Below, in pieces: positions 1-8,966 of a DNA stretch of 64,000 nucleotides. The translations under genes were made by a program, and so were the position numbers. Origin of the DNA: Haloglomus irregulare (GTDB lineage: Archaea > Halobacteriota > Halobacteria > Halobacteriales > Haloarculaceae); NCBI RefSeq assembly GCF_007421925.1, contig NZ_QMDX01000002.1, positions 380,281-444,280 of the forward strand, read 5' to 3'. The notes under the pieces are model-generated. The model worked only from the letters and a program-made list of their open reading frames with translations, was not told the DNA's origin and made no database searches. The first letter of the stretch is position 1; each line of letters begins with the position of its first letter.

Positions 1-196
1 GTTTGATGAACGTCGGGCCGAGCGTCAGCAGCGAGTCCAACAGCTTCCGGGCCCGGCGACGGCGCGTGGCCTCGTCCACCTGTCGGGCTCGGCCGAACAG
101 CAGGAACCGATTCCGGTCCCGGGCGTACGCCAGCAGGATCGGGAGGAACTGGTAGACGACGACTGGGAACCGGCGGTACGCGCGGAGGTTCACCAC
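1..196 (-). CDS. ABC1/AarF/UbiB-family protein kinase-like protein (N-terminus only, runs off the window)
   Basis: The first 65 codons read leftward from a GTG at 196 (an adjacent GTG at 193 is the alternative). The residues match the conserved opening of archaeal UbiB/AarF proteins: a short basic stretch, a hydrophobic VVVYQFLPILLAYARD segment, then LLDSLLTLGPTFIK just before the edge. Family members are atypical kinases or ATPases linked to isoprenoid quinone metabolism. The start lies 4 bases after the Hsp20 stop on the same strand, so the two are probably co-transcribed. The kinase core is outside the window. Confidence 0.75.
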   Translation of the reverse strand, partial: MVNLRAYRRFPVVVYQFLPILLAYARDRNRFLLFGRARQVDEATRRRRARKLLDSLLTLGPTFIK

Positions 197-200
197 GCGC

Positions 201-557
201 CTACGCGTCCTCGACCGGGACCCGGGTCGCCCCTGCGGCGGTCCGCGTTGGGAGCGTCACCGTCAGGACGCCCCGCTCCATCGTCGCGGTCGCGCCCTCG
301 CCGGTGGCGTTCGGCGGGAGCGGGAGTTCGGCGTCAAGGAACAGCGACCGCTCCTCCGCCACGTACGAGAACTCCGGCGGGAACGACTTCTCCCGGCGAG
401 CCTCGACCCGCAGGCGGCCCTCGTCGACGGAGACGTCGACCGTGTCACCCGTAGCCCCCGGCAGGTCCATCACGACGCGGTGCGCGTCGTCGCTCTCGAG
501 CAGGTCCGCGAACACCGTCTCCGGCAGTTCGCGTAGGGCGTCGCGAAGCGCGTTCAT
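201..557 (-). CDS. Hsp20/alpha-crystallin family small heat-shock protein
   Basis: 118 residues. An acidic N-terminal helix region is followed by an alpha-crystallin-like beta sandwich. Visible marks are the DLPGATGDTVDVSVDEGRL strand pair, the F/L..ELPLPPNA segment and the GVLTVTLP signature near the C-terminus (about residues 92-100). Small heat-shock proteins hold unfolding proteins as oligomeric chaperones in the cytoplasm. The length suits a short haloarchaeal member with only a brief C-terminal tail. It is the first gene of a likely leftward pair with the UbiB-like gene. The start ATG at 557 follows an AT-richer stretch but no clear TATA box. Confidence 0.85.
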   Translation of the reverse strand: MNALRDALRELPETVFADLLESDDAHRVVMDLPGATGDTVDVSVDEGRLRVEARREKSFPPEFSYVAEERSLFLDAELPLPPNATGEGATATMERGVLTVTLPTRTAAGATRVPVEDA

Positions 558-891
558 ACTCTACAGTACGGCGTCGGGGGCGAAAAAGGCCCCGGAGACG
601 GAACCGCCACGGTAACGGGCCACAGCCGGCCGTGCGACGGTGCTCCGGCCCCCGGCCCGGGCTCCGTCCGGACCCCCGCGCCGACGGGACCGTCGTCGCC
701 GCGACCCACGCCGAGGACGCCTCCGCTTCTCCCGTTCGACCCGGCGACGGCCGCGGCGCCGCCGCTCCCGCTCCGGGCCGGGAGCGTTCCCGCCCCGCCG
801 GAGTGACCGGGGTACTCGGTGAACAGGACCGGAACGTCTCCCATGCGGCTCGGGAGTCGAGCGTGGGGACCGGAGGCGCGGAATCGATCGA
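558..891. other. Intergenic stretch with no supported gene
   Basis: 334 bases between the Hsp20 start and the NYN gene end. All long open frames here are Arg/Pro/Gly-rich products of GC-rich DNA with no family resemblance. I see no RNA gene or repeat. Confidence 0.6.
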
Positions 892-1338
892 CTACTCGCC
901 GAGCGTCACGGCCTCGTGGGCGGCGTTCCGCAGCGCGTCCGACCGGCCGTGTGTCCCCGGCGCGATGGCCAGCGTCCGGATGCCGCGGCGGGCCGCCAGC
1001 TCCAGCACCGGCTTGAAATCGGTGTCCCGGGAGGCGACCGCGAGCACGTCGCAGTCCCCGTCCGCGACGAGGGCGGCCGCGTCGACGGCGAGCCGCACGT
1101 CCACGTCGCCGCTGGTGACGACGACCTCGTAGCCACGGGCCTCCGCAGCCTGGATGAGGCCGGGCGAGGCCTTCTCGTCCAGGTACACCCGGGTGATGGT
1201 CGGCCGACCCATCGCCGCGGCGGCCGCCCGGACCTCGTCCAGGTCCGTGTCGAACTCGCTGCGGAGCACGTTCGGCCCGTCGACGAACAGCGCGACACGG
1301 TCCGGCTCGTCGCCGACCAGTCGTTCGAGGAGACCCAT
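892..1338 (-). CDS. NYN (PIN-like) domain protein, LabA/DUF88 type
   Basis: 148 residues. The fold begins with a hydrophobic strand ending in an acid, VALFVDGPNVLR (about residues 15-26). VVVTSGDVDVRLAVDA and DVLAVASRDTDFKPVL (about 98-116) follow, giving the conserved acidic residues of NYN/PIN nucleases. The C-terminal IRTLAIAPG strand and Asn/His-containing tail are typical. Family members are metal-dependent ribonucleases or RNA-binding proteins; the actual substrate is unknown. It stands alone, 50 bases past the start-side end of the SDR gene on the same strand. Confidence 0.8.
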   Translation of the reverse strand: MGLLERLVGDEPDRVALFVDGPNVLRSEFDTDLDEVRAAAAAMGRPTITRVYLDEKASPGLIQAAEARGYEVVVTSGDVDVRLAVDAAALVADGDCDVLAVASRDTDFKPVLELAARRGIRTLAIAPGTHGRSDALRNAAHEAVTLGE

Positions 1339-1392
1339 CCGTCACTCGCTCGGCGTGGTACGGGCATAGCGCTGGCGGTCCCCCGGTCGCCC

Positions 1393-2211
1393 CTACGTCG
1401 TGGTGTAGCCGCCGTCGTTGCGGTAGACCGCGCCCGTGCAGTATGCCGACGCCGGGGAGGCCAGGAACAGGGCCAGGCCCTTCAGGTCCGCCGGGTAGCC
1501 GAGCCGCCCGAGCGCGGTCTCCTGCCGCATCTGCTCCTGTACCGGCTCCATCCCGGGGGCGTCCTCGCGCATCATCCCGCCGCCGATGCCCGTGTGGACC
1601 CAGCCCGGCGCGATGGCGTTGACCCGGATGTCGGGCCCGAGCTCGACGGCCGCCTGCCTGGTGAACTGGACGACGCCGCCCTTGGAGGCGACGTACGCGG
1701 AGAGGCCCGGCGTCTCGGTGCCGACGAGCCCCAGCACGGACGCCGTGGTGACGATGCGGCCCCCCTCGTCCGCCCGCATCGCCGCGGCCGACTCCCGGGT
1801 CGTGAGGAAGACGCCGTCGAGGTTGACCGCCATGACCTCCCGCCAGTGCTCGAGGTCCTGGCTGTGGACCGGGTCGAACAGCCGCCCGATGCCGGCGTTG
1901 GCGAAGGTCACGTCGAGCCCGCCGAACGCGTCGACGGTCGCGTCGACGGCGTCGCGGACGTCGTCCTCGTCGGTCACGTCGCAGGCGACCGCGCGCACGT
2001 CGGCGCCCGCCGCCTCGGCCAGCTCGGCCGCCGTCGACTCGGCGCCGTCGGCGTCGATGTCCGCGAGCATCACGTCGCCCCCGGCCTCGGCACAGGCCTC
2101 GGCGTAGGCCGCCCCGATGCCGCCGGCGCCGCCCGTGACGAGCACCGCGTCGCCGTCGAGCGAGAACGATTCCAGTACCCCTGCCGCCGCCGGAACGTCG
2201 TCTCGTTCCAT
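1393..2211 (-). CDS. Short-chain dehydrogenase/reductase (SDR), NAD(P)-dependent
   Basis: 272 residues from ATG 2211. The open frame continues upstream to 2604, but that part is basic and overlaps gcvT on the other strand, so the acidic MERDDVPAAAG start is preferred. Classical SDR motifs are present: TGGAGGIG cofactor loop, NAGIG, an ASV serine in the catalytic strand, and SAYVASK with Tyr-x3-Lys. The C-terminal FLASPASAYCTGAVYRNDGG matches the usual substrate-loop end. The likely reaction is oxidation of a secondary alcohol or reduction of a ketone; the substrate cannot be told. It is transcribed divergently from gcvT. Confidence 0.88.
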   Translation of the reverse strand: MERDDVPAAAGVLESFSLDGDAVLVTGGAGGIGAAYAEACAEAGGDVMLADIDADGAESTAAELAEAAGADVRAVACDVTDEDDVRDAVDATVDAFGGLDVTFANAGIGRLFDPVHSQDLEHWREVMAVNLDGVFLTTRESAAAMRADEGGRIVTTASVLGLVGTETPGLSAYVASKGGVVQFTRQAAVELGPDIRVNAIAPGWVHTGIGGGMMREDAPGMEPVQEQMRQETALGRLGYPADLKGLALFLASPASAYCTGAVYRNDGGYTTT

Positions 2212-2374
2212 GGGTGGGCGTCGGGACCATGGGTGAAATCGGTTCGCCCCCGGATTCGGGGGCCAGCCACGTGGGTCGGTGGGCTGTCGACCGCCGGGGG
2301 CGGACGCGGGCCATCCGGGCCGTCGGCCGATGTCGAGCGGAACCGATTTCCCCGCGGGCGGCGACCCCGACGGT

Positions 2375-3517
2375 ATGCCGCTTCGAACGCCGCCCCTCCG
2401 TGACCGGCACGCGAGCCGGGGCGCGAAGTTCACCGAGTTCGGCGGGTGGGATATGCCCGTCGAGTTCGACTCCATCACGACCGAGCACACCGCCGTTCGC
2501 GAGGCCGCCGGCCTCTTCGACGTCTCGCACATGGGCGAGATCATCGTCAGCGGCCCCGACGCGACGGCGCTCACGGACCGGCTCGTCACCAACGACGTGG
2601 CCACGCTCGACGCCGGCGAGGCCCGCTACGCCGCCATCGCCGACACCGACGGCGTGATGCACGACGACACGGTCGTCTACCGGCTCCCCGCCGACGAACT
2701 CGACCGGGCGACCGGGGACGCGCCGGCCTACCTGTTCGTCCCGAACGCCGGCCACGACGAGTGGGCCCACGCCCGGTGGTGCGACCACCGCGACGAGTGG
2801 GGGCTCGAGGCCACCGTCGAGAACGCCACCGACGAGTGGGCGATGTTCGCGCTGCAGGGCCCGGCGGCGCTCGACCACCTCGCCGCACGGACTGCGGCGA
2901 CGCCCGACCTGGCGCGGTTCGAGATGGCCGGCCGCCGCGTCGCCGGGGTGGACTGTCTGGTCGCACGTACCGGCTACACCGGGGAGGACGGCGCCGAACT
3001 GCTCGTCCCGTGGGCCGACGCCGAGACCGTCTGGACCGCGCTCACCGGACCGGCCACGGGCGACGACCCCGACGTCGGGGTCCAGCCCTGTGGCCTCGGC
3101 GCTCGCGACACGCTCCGTATCGAGGCCGGCTTCCTCCTCTCGGGCCAGGACTTCGACCCGGCGGACGAACCGCGCAACCCGTACGAGACCGGCATCGGCT
3201 TCGCCGTCGACCTGGAGCGCGAGTTCGTCGGCCGGGACGCGCTCGCGGCGGTCGAGGCCGAGGGGGTCGACGAGCGGTTCGTCGGCTTCCGGCTCGTCGA
3301 GCGGGGCGTTCCGCGACACGGCTACGACATCACCAACACGGACGGGAAGGTCATCGGCACCGTCACCTCGGGGACGATGAGCCCCACGCTGGACGAGCCA
3401 GTCGGGATGGGCTACGTCCCCGTCGACTACGCCGACCCCGGGACCACCGTCCGCGTGGTCATTCGCGGCCAGCAGAAGAAGGCGCGGGTCCAACCACTCC
3501 CGTTCCTCGAGGAATAA
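2375..3517 (+). CDS. gcvT: Glycine cleavage system aminomethyltransferase (T protein)
   Basis: 380 residues from ATG 2375; the in-frame upstream codons are not conserved-looking. GcvT takes the methylene group of the H-protein-bound intermediate, releasing ammonia and forming 5,10-methylene-tetrahydrofolate. Visible family signatures are an N-terminal FGGWDMPVEF, LFDVSHMGEI, ARTGYTGEDGAELL, and GLGARDTLRIEAGF with the folate-site acidic and basic residues. The C-terminal domain has GTVTSGTMSP and ends in LPFLE. It is the first gene of the rightward glycine cleavage group but is separated from gcvH by 366 bases, so it may have its own transcript. Confidence 0.95.
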   Translation: MPLRTPPLRDRHASRGAKFTEFGGWDMPVEFDSITTEHTAVREAAGLFDVSHMGEIIVSGPDATALTDRLVTNDVATLDAGEARYAAIADTDGVMHDDTVVYRLPADELDRATGDAPAYLFVPNAGHDEWAHARWCDHRDEWGLEATVENATDEWAMFALQGPAALDHLAARTAATPDLARFEMAGRRVAGVDCLVARTGYTGEDGAELLVPWADAETVWTALTGPATGDDPDVGVQPCGLGARDTLRIEAGFLLSGQDFDPADEPRNPYETGIGFAVDLEREFVGRDALAAVEAEGVDERFVGFRLVERGVPRHGYDITNTDGKVIGTVTSGTMSPTLDEPVGMGYVPVDYADPGTTVRVVIRGQQKKARVQPLPFLEE

Positions 3518-3883
3518 GGGTCGGACTGGTTACCGCGATCGCCCATTTCCCGAGATGTAGCGCGGACATATGACATACAATGCGCATATGTGTCGGAAAC
3601 ACCGATTGTGTCGTTTCTTCCCCCTACCGACGGCGGTGGCGACTCCCCCGAAGCCCTCGCCGTCCGATCCCACCGGGACGTCGAACGTGCACGGTCACGG
3701 CGGCCCTGCCGAGGGCAAGCCGCCGGGCCGGCGCGAGGGCTCCGGAGACGGTTCCGTCGTGGCCGGCACCGTGCGAGGGCGTGCGGGCACGAGGACGGCC
3801 CCGTCGGCGTCGATGGGGTGATGCGTCTCACCCCCTGTTCCACGAACCACAGCCTACATGTCCCGACCGGCCGACCTGCGTGT
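3518..3883. other. gcvT-gcvH intergenic region
   Basis: 366 bases. It holds an AT-rich inverted repeat near its left end, described separately. An Arg-rich open frame continues into gcvH, but I reject it as coding because GcvH begins at 3884. No RNA gene is recognised. Confidence 0.5.
3565..3594. promoter_or_regulatory. Imperfect inverted repeat between gcvT and gcvH, possible operator
   Basis: GACATATG (3565-3572) is mirrored by CATATG(TG)TC (3585-3594), with a two-base insertion in the right arm and AT-rich DNA in an otherwise GC-rich gap. This could be a regulator site for gcvH and the genes after it. It lies about 290 bases before gcvH, so the target is unproven. Confidence 0.3.
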
Positions 3884-4261
3884 ATGAGCTTCGAGGTACC
3901 CGAGGACTGCCGGTATCTGGAGACCCACGAGTGGGTCCGGCCCGCGGACGGACGGGTCGGTATCACCGACTTCGCGCAGGACGAGCTCGGCGACGTGGTG
4001 TTCGTCGAGCTGCCGGGCGAGGGGGAGACGTTGGAGGGTGAGGCGGAGTTCGGCGTCATCGAGTCGATCAAGGCCGTTTCGGACCTGTACGCGCCGCTCT
4101 CCGGGACCGTTGCGACGGTCAACGAGCGGCTCATCGACGAGCCGGAGCTGGTCAACGAGGACCCGTTCGGCGAGGGCTGGATGCTGGAGTTCGACGCCGT
4201 CGTGGAGGACGACCTCGAGGGTCTGCTCTCCCACGAGGCGTACCGCGACCAGATCGAGTAG
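3884..4261 (+). CDS. gcvH: Glycine cleavage system H protein (lipoyl carrier)
   Basis: 125 residues from ATG 3884, the usual GcvH length. The protein shuttles the aminomethyl intermediate on a lipoyl-lysine between the P, T and L proteins. The lipoylation site is clear: [15 protein letters not shown] with Lys63. The HEWVR and [12 protein letters not shown] motifs near the N-terminus and [10 protein letters not shown] near the C-terminus complete the fold. It sits 114 bases before gcvPA, so the two may be co-transcribed. Confidence 0.96.
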   Translation: MSFEVPEDCRYLETHEWVRPADGRVGITDFAQDELGDVVFVELPGEGETLEGEAEFGVIESIKAVSDLYAPLSGTVATVNERLIDEPELVNEDPFGEGWMLEFDAVVEDDLEGLLSHEAYRDQIE

Positions 4262-4375
4262 CTACCGTCCGTCCCCCCCGACCGACGGAACCGAAGGGGT
4301 TGTTATCGGGGGGCCACAAAGGGCATACAACCCGATGTTCACGCCGCCAACCGACTCGCGGACAGGAGCTGACGG

Positions 4376-5713
4376 ATGAGCAGTAACGACCGTGAGCGGG
4401 GCACCCCGTTCGCGCCACACACGGCCGCCGAGACCGCGGCGATGCTCGACGCCGTCGGCGTCGCGGACGAGGAGGCACTGTTCGACGTGCCCGCGTCCGT
4501 CCGGTTCGACGGGAGCTTCGGTATCGACCCGCGGTCCGAGCGCGACATCCGCGAGGAGGTGGGCGACCTGCTCGCGACCAACGAGTCGCTCACCGAGTTC
4601 CTCGGGCGCGGCCACTACGACCACTACGTACCGTCGCCGGTCGCACATCTCTCCGACCGCTCGGAGTTCCTCACGAGCTACACCCAGTACCAGCCGGAGG
4701 TGGCCCAGGGCTTCCTCCAGGCGCTGTTCGAGTACCAGTCGATGCTGGTGGAGCTGACGGGGCTGCCCGTCGCCAACTGCTCGATGTACGACGCGGCGAC
4801 GGCGCTGGGCGAGGCCGCCTCGCTCGCGCGGCGGGTCCGCGCGACCACCGGTACGCGCGTGCTCGTCCCCGAACACCTCCACGAGGGCCGGCGCGAGGTC
4901 CTGGCCAACTACGTCGCCGGCGGGGAGCTGACCGTCGAGTCCTATCCGATGGCCGACGGGAACGCCGACATCGACCGGCTGGCCGAGCAGGTGGACGACG
5001 GGACGGTCATGATCTACGCCGAGACCCCGACCGTCCGGGGCTGTATCGAGGAGTCACTGGCCGCGATCGGCGACCTCGCCGCCGACCACGAGGCGCTGTT
5101 CACGCTCGGTTCGGACCCGGTCGCCCTCTCCGTGCTGGAGGAGCCGGCGAGCGTCGGCGCCGACGTCGTGGTCGGGGACTGCTCGCTCGGCCTGCCGACG
5201 GCCTACGGGATGGGACTGGGGCTGTTCGCCTGCCGGGAGTCGTTCCTCCGGCAGGTTCCCGGGCGACTCGTCGGCGCGGGCGAGGACGAGACCGGCCGTC
5301 GGGCGTACACGCTCACGCTCCAGACCCGCGAACAGCATATCCGTCGGGAGCGCGCGACCTCCAACATCTGCACCAACCAGGCGTGGGTGGCGCTCCGGGC
5401 GGCGATGCACGTCGCGTCGCTTGGCCCCGATGGGCTCCGTGACCTCGCGAACGACTGCGTCCGCTACGCCCGCGACCTGTCGGCCGAACTGGACGAACTG
5501 CCGGGCGTGCAGGCGCCGGTTCACGACCGCCACCACATGCGGGAGTTCCCGATACGGACGGACCGGCCCGCCCCGCGGGTCGCCGCCGACCTCCGCGAGC
5601 ACGGCTTCGCGGTCCACGAACTGGACGACCACCTGCTTCAGGTCTGCGTGACCGACGCCAACACCGACGAGACGGACGCCCTCGTCGCGGCCTTCGAGGA
5701 GGTGGCCCGATGA
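4376..5713 (+). CDS. gcvPA: Glycine dehydrogenase (decarboxylating) subunit 1, P protein alpha
   Basis: 445 residues. In archaea and many bacteria the P protein is split, and this is the N-terminal half. With GcvPB it decarboxylates glycine on pyridoxal phosphate and loads the aminomethyl group on GcvH. Signatures are [29 protein letters not shown] and [14 protein letters not shown], then [16 protein letters not shown] and [19 protein letters not shown]. The PLP lysine is on the partner subunit, as expected. The ATGA overlap with gcvPB at 5710-5713 points to coupled translation. Confidence 0.96.
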   Translation: MSSNDRERGTPFAPHTAAETAAMLDAVGVADEEALFDVPASVRFDGSFGIDPRSERDIREEVGDLLATNESLTEFLGRGHYDHYVPSPVAHLSDRSEFLTSYTQYQPEVAQGFLQALFEYQSMLVELTGLPVANCSMYDAATALGEAASLARRVRATTGTRVLVPEHLHEGRREVLANYVAGGELTVESYPMADGNADIDRLAEQVDDGTVMIYAETPTVRGCIEESLAAIGDLAADHEALFTLGSDPVALSVLEEPASVGADVVVGDCSLGLPTAYGMGLGLFACRESFLRQVPGRLVGAGEDETGRRAYTLTLQTREQHIRRERATSNICTNQAWVALRAAMHVASLGPDGLRDLANDCVRYARDLSAELDELPGVQAPVHDRHHMREFPIRTDRPAPRVAADLREHGFAVHELDDHLLQVCVTDANTDETDALVAAFEEVAR

Positions 5714-7164
5714 CGTACGACCAGGCGCGCTGGACCGACGGTGAGGAGCGCTACGAGCCGCTGCTCTCGGAGAAGCGCTCCCGGGAGGTCGAGCGCGACG
5801 CGGACGACCCGCTGCCGGAGGACCTGACGCGTGACTCGCTGGAGCTCCCCGACGCCTCCGAACCCGAACTGGCCCGGCACTACACCCGGCTCTCGGAGAT
5901 GAACTACGGCGTCGAGAGCGGGCCCTTCCCGCTCGGCTCCTGCACGATGAAGTACAACCCCAGCTTCACCGAGGACGTGGCCGCCGACCCGGCGGGCCAC
6001 GTCCATCCGGACCGGTCTGACGAGTCCGTCCAAGGGGTGCTCGAACTCCAGCACCGGCTGCAGGACTGGCTGGGTCGTATCGGCGGGATGGACGCGGTCA
6101 CGCTCCAGCCACCCGCGGGCGCCGCCGGCGAGTTCACCGGTATCCTCGTCACGAAGGCGTACCACGAGTCCCGGAACGACGAGCGCAGCGAGGTCATCGT
6201 CCCGGAGTCGGCCCACGGCACCAACTTCGCGAGTGCGGCGATGGCGGGCTACGACGTGGTGTCGCTGCCCTCCGGCGACGACGGCCGGGTCGACCTGGAA
6301 GCGCTGGCGGCGGCGCTCTCCGAGGAGACCGCGGCGCTCATGCTGACGAACCCGAACACCCTGGGCCTGTTCGAGCGCGACATCGAGCGCGTCGCCGAGA
6401 TGGTCCACGACGTCGGCGGCCTGCTCTACTACGATGGCGCGAACCTGAACGCGCTGCTCGGGCGCGCCCGCCCGGGCGACATGGGGTTCGACGTGATGCA
6501 CTACAACGTCCACAAGACGTTCGCGACGCCCCACGGCGGCGGCGGCCCGGGCGCCGGTCCCGTCGGCGTCGTCGACGAACTCGCCGAATTCCTCCCGGAC
6601 CCCCACGTCCGCGCGGTCGATGACGAGGGTGAGCCGGTGCCCGACGCCGACGACGCGGCCCGGTTCCGGACCTACACCCCCGAGCGGTCGGTCGGGAAGG
6701 TCCACGGCTACGCCGGCAACTGGCTCGTGCTGATGAAGGCGTACGCCTACATCGCCCGTCTGGGCGACCCCGGGCTCGCAGACGCCAGCGCGAAGGCCGT
6801 GCTGAACGCGAACTACCTCGCGTCGAAGGTCGACTACGAGGTTCCCTTCGGCCCGCTCCACCACGAGTTCGTCGCGAGCGCCGGCGAGCAGGACGCGGCC
6901 GACGCCGCAAAGCGGATGCTCGACTACGGCGTCCACCCGCCGACGACGAAGTGGCCGGAGATCGTCAGTGAGGCGCTGATGACCGAGCCGACGGAGGTCG
7001 AGAGCCGGCGGACGCTGGACCAGCTCGCCGCCGCGTTCAACGCCGTCGGCGACGAGGACGACGAGACGCTCGAGCGCGCCCCAGAGCGGACCGCCGCCCG
7101 CCGTATCGACCAGGTGCGGGCCGCACGCGAACCGCGGCTCTCCTGGCACGAACTGGACGAGTAA
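5710..7164 (+). CDS. gcvPB: Glycine dehydrogenase (decarboxylating) subunit 2, P protein beta
   Basis: 484 residues, translationally coupled to gcvPA. This half carries the pyridoxal phosphate lysine in [18 protein letters not shown] (Lys269). Other family marks are [37 protein letters not shown] and [13 protein letters not shown]. The final helix bundle with HPPTTKWPE is intact. It completes the T, H, P1 and P2 set. The lipoamide dehydrogenase (L protein) is not in this window. Confidence 0.96.
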   Translation: MTYDQARWTDGEERYEPLLSEKRSREVERDADDPLPEDLTRDSLELPDASEPELARHYTRLSEMNYGVESGPFPLGSCTMKYNPSFTEDVAADPAGHVHPDRSDESVQGVLELQHRLQDWLGRIGGMDAVTLQPPAGAAGEFTGILVTKAYHESRNDERSEVIVPESAHGTNFASAAMAGYDVVSLPSGDDGRVDLEALAAALSEETAALMLTNPNTLGLFERDIERVAEMVHDVGGLLYYDGANLNALLGRARPGDMGFDVMHYNVHKTFATPHGGGGPGAGPVGVVDELAEFLPDPHVRAVDDEGEPVPDADDAARFRTYTPERSVGKVHGYAGNWLVLMKAYAYIARLGDPGLADASAKAVLNANYLASKVDYEVPFGPLHHEFVASAGEQDAADAAKRMLDYGVHPPTTKWPEIVSEALMTEPTEVESRRTLDQLAAAFNAVGDEDDETLERAPERTAARRIDQVRAAREPRLSWHELDE

Positions 7165-7364
7165 CTCCTCCCCCCCGGGTCCCGCGATTCCTCCACGAGG
7201 CGCTTTGAGACCCTACCGGCCATGCCGCCGTCGGTCACGACGGTGGTCGATTTCGTATCGCGGCTATCGGTTTACGAGTCAGGGAGACGAGCCGGGTGCC
7301 GGCCGGACAGACGGGGAAATCGACCACGAAACGGGCGGACGTCGGGCGGTTGGGAGCATCGAGT

Positions 7365-7382
7365 CCCCAGCTCGGGCTGGGG
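7365..7382. terminator. Perfect GC hairpin between convergent genes
   Basis: CCCCAGC, a four-base TCGG loop, then GCTGGGG. It lies in the 267-base gap between rightward gcvPB (ends 7164) and the leftward alcohol dehydrogenase (ends 7432). A bidirectional terminator-like role is plausible. There is no downstream T-run, so this is uncertain for an archaeon. Confidence 0.35.
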
Positions 7383-7431
7383 GTTCTGGTACTCGGACCG
7401 TCACCTCGGCTGATTCACGGAAATCGCTCCG

Positions 7432-8448
7432 CTACGGCTCCAGAACGGCCCGGAACCGCGCCTCGTTGGCCATCATCCGGTCGTACGCCTCGCCGGCGTC
7501 GGCGAGGTCGTAGGTCTCGACCTCGGGGGTCACGTCCCGGAGCGCGGAGAACTCCATCGTGTCCTGAGAGTCCCGGGCGTGGCCCGAGCCCCAGCCGCCG
7601 ACGGACGCGCGATTGCCGACCAGGCCCTGCACGTCGACACTCACCTCCCGGCCCGGGACGCCGACGGCGACGAGTTCGCCATCCCGGCCGAGACCCCCGG
7701 CGACGGCCTCGATGGCGGGGGCAGAGGGTGCGGTCCCCAGGACGACGCGGGCGCCGCCGAGCTCCTGGAGTCGCTCGGCGGGGTCCGTCTCGCTCGCGTC
7801 GAGGAAGTGGTCGGCGCCGAGTTCCTTCGCGAGGTCGCGCTTGTCGCTCGACCGGGAGACGGCGACCGTCTCGAACCCCATCCGGTGGGCGTACTGGACG
7901 CCGAGATGGCCCAGCCCGCCGATACCCTGGACCGCGACGAGGTCGCCCGGGCCGGCGCCCGTGTTCCGGAGCGCGTTGAACGTCGTGATGCCGGCACAGA
8001 GCAGCGGCGCGGCGTCGACGGCGTCGAGCGACTCGGGTATCGCAGCCAGGGCCGCTGCCGGGATAGTGGCGTACTCGGCATAGCCGCCGTCGAAGGTGAG
8101 GCCCGTGATGCCGGCGTTCTCACAGCCCTGGAAGTCGCCGCGACGGCACGGTTCGCACTCGAAGCAGTGGCCGCCGTGCCAGCCGGCGCCGACGCGGTCG
8201 CCCTCGCTCCAGCCCTCGACGCGATCGCCGACCGCGTCGACGCGTCCGGCCACCTCGTGGCCCGGGACCCGGGGGTAGGAGACACCCGGATAGCTGCCCT
8301 CTTTCACGAACGCGTCGCTGTGGCAGATGCCACAGGCATCGACCGCCACCCGGACCGCTTCCGGGCCGGGGTCCGGCAACTCGCGCTCGACCAGCTCGAA
8401 CTCGGCACCCGCTTCGGGGACCTCGACCGCACGCATGGTGTCGGTCAT
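7432..8448 (-). CDS. Zinc-dependent alcohol dehydrogenase (MDR family)
   Basis: 338 residues. The catalytic zinc ligands are visible in CGICHSD, in GHEVAGRV and in a downstream Cys. The structural zinc loop has the four cysteines in CFECEPCRRGDFQGC. The Rossmann domain opens with VQGIGGLGHLGVQYA, and SRSSDKRDLAKELGA suggests an NADP-type binding loop. The length and spacing resemble CPCAD-type alcohol or cinnamyl alcohol dehydrogenases. The physiological substrate is unknown. It is convergent with gcvPB and followed upstream by a small zinc-ribbon gene on the same strand. Confidence 0.9.
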   Translation of the reverse strand: MTDTMRAVEVPEAGAEFELVERELPDPGPEAVRVAVDACGICHSDAFVKEGSYPGVSYPRVPGHEVAGRVDAVGDRVEGWSEGDRVGAGWHGGHCFECEPCRRGDFQGCENAGITGLTFDGGYAEYATIPAAALAAIPESLDAVDAAPLLCAGITTFNALRNTGAGPGDLVAVQGIGGLGHLGVQYAHRMGFETVAVSRSSDKRDLAKELGADHFLDASETDPAERLQELGGARVVLGTAPSAPAIEAVAGGLGRDGELVAVGVPGREVSVDVQGLVGNRASVGGWGSGHARDSQDTMEFSALRDVTPEVETYDLADAGEAYDRMMANEARFRAVLEP

Positions 8449-8527
8449 CGCTCGAGGCTGCGACCGCCCGACGTGTCGGGGCTCGCATCCCGGCGACCCG
8501 CGGGGGTGACCGAAAGGAGAATACCGC

Positions 8528-8698
8528 TCAGGCGTCGACCCCGGTATCGACGCTCTCGCCGATCCGGACGAAGCCGTAGTCGCACTCCCCGCAGCGCCAC
8601 TTCACCTTCCGGCCCAGATGAAGTTCCGTGCTCGCCACGCGCCAGAACGTCCGCGCCTCGCCACACTCGGGGCAGTACCGCTCGGTTTCCAGGCTCAT
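8528..8698 (-). CDS. Small zinc-ribbon protein (56 residues), haloarchaeal type
   Basis: Start at ATG 8698; the longer upstream frame is rejected because it is basic and not halophile-like. Two CxxC knuckles, YCPECGE at about residues 8-14 and WRCGECDY at about 35-42, form a typical zinc ribbon. Trp/Arg residues lie between them, with an acidic tail after. Such single-domain ribbons are common in Halobacteria; their function is unknown, and binding of a nucleic acid or protein partner is only a guess. It lies 79 bases upstream of the alcohol dehydrogenase start on the same strand and is divergent from the thiolase. Confidence 0.75.
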   Translation of the reverse strand: MSLETERYCPECGEARTFWRVASTELHLGRKVKWRCGECDYGFVRIGESVDTGVDA

Positions 8699-8966
8699 AC
8701 GTCGGACTCCGGTGGCGTCGCTGTTGAACCTACTGGTCCCAGCGGCACCACTCGGGGCGATGAACCAGATGCCACGATATCGATTCGCCGCCGGCCGCCG
8801 ACCAGGTGGCCGTAGTACGGCGGCGAACGCGGCCCGTGCACCGGCGAGATCCACTCCGGGTGGGGTGTCGGCGCCCACGGTTCATGGCGCGAACCCGGGC
8901 AGCTGCCCGCGTGCGCCTCGTCACACCACAACATACAAGCCGTAGCTTACCAACGTAAAGTCCACG

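Noticed and set aside
2212-2374. Possible glycine riboswitch before gcvT
   Set aside because: No tandem aptamer-like structure is visible, and glycine riboswitches are not expected in Halobacteria.
554-3493. Very long leftward open frame of 979 codons
   Set aside because: It is antisense to gcvT and out of frame with the SDR and NYN genes; composition is Arg/Gly-rich and matches no family. A shadow frame of GC-rich DNA.
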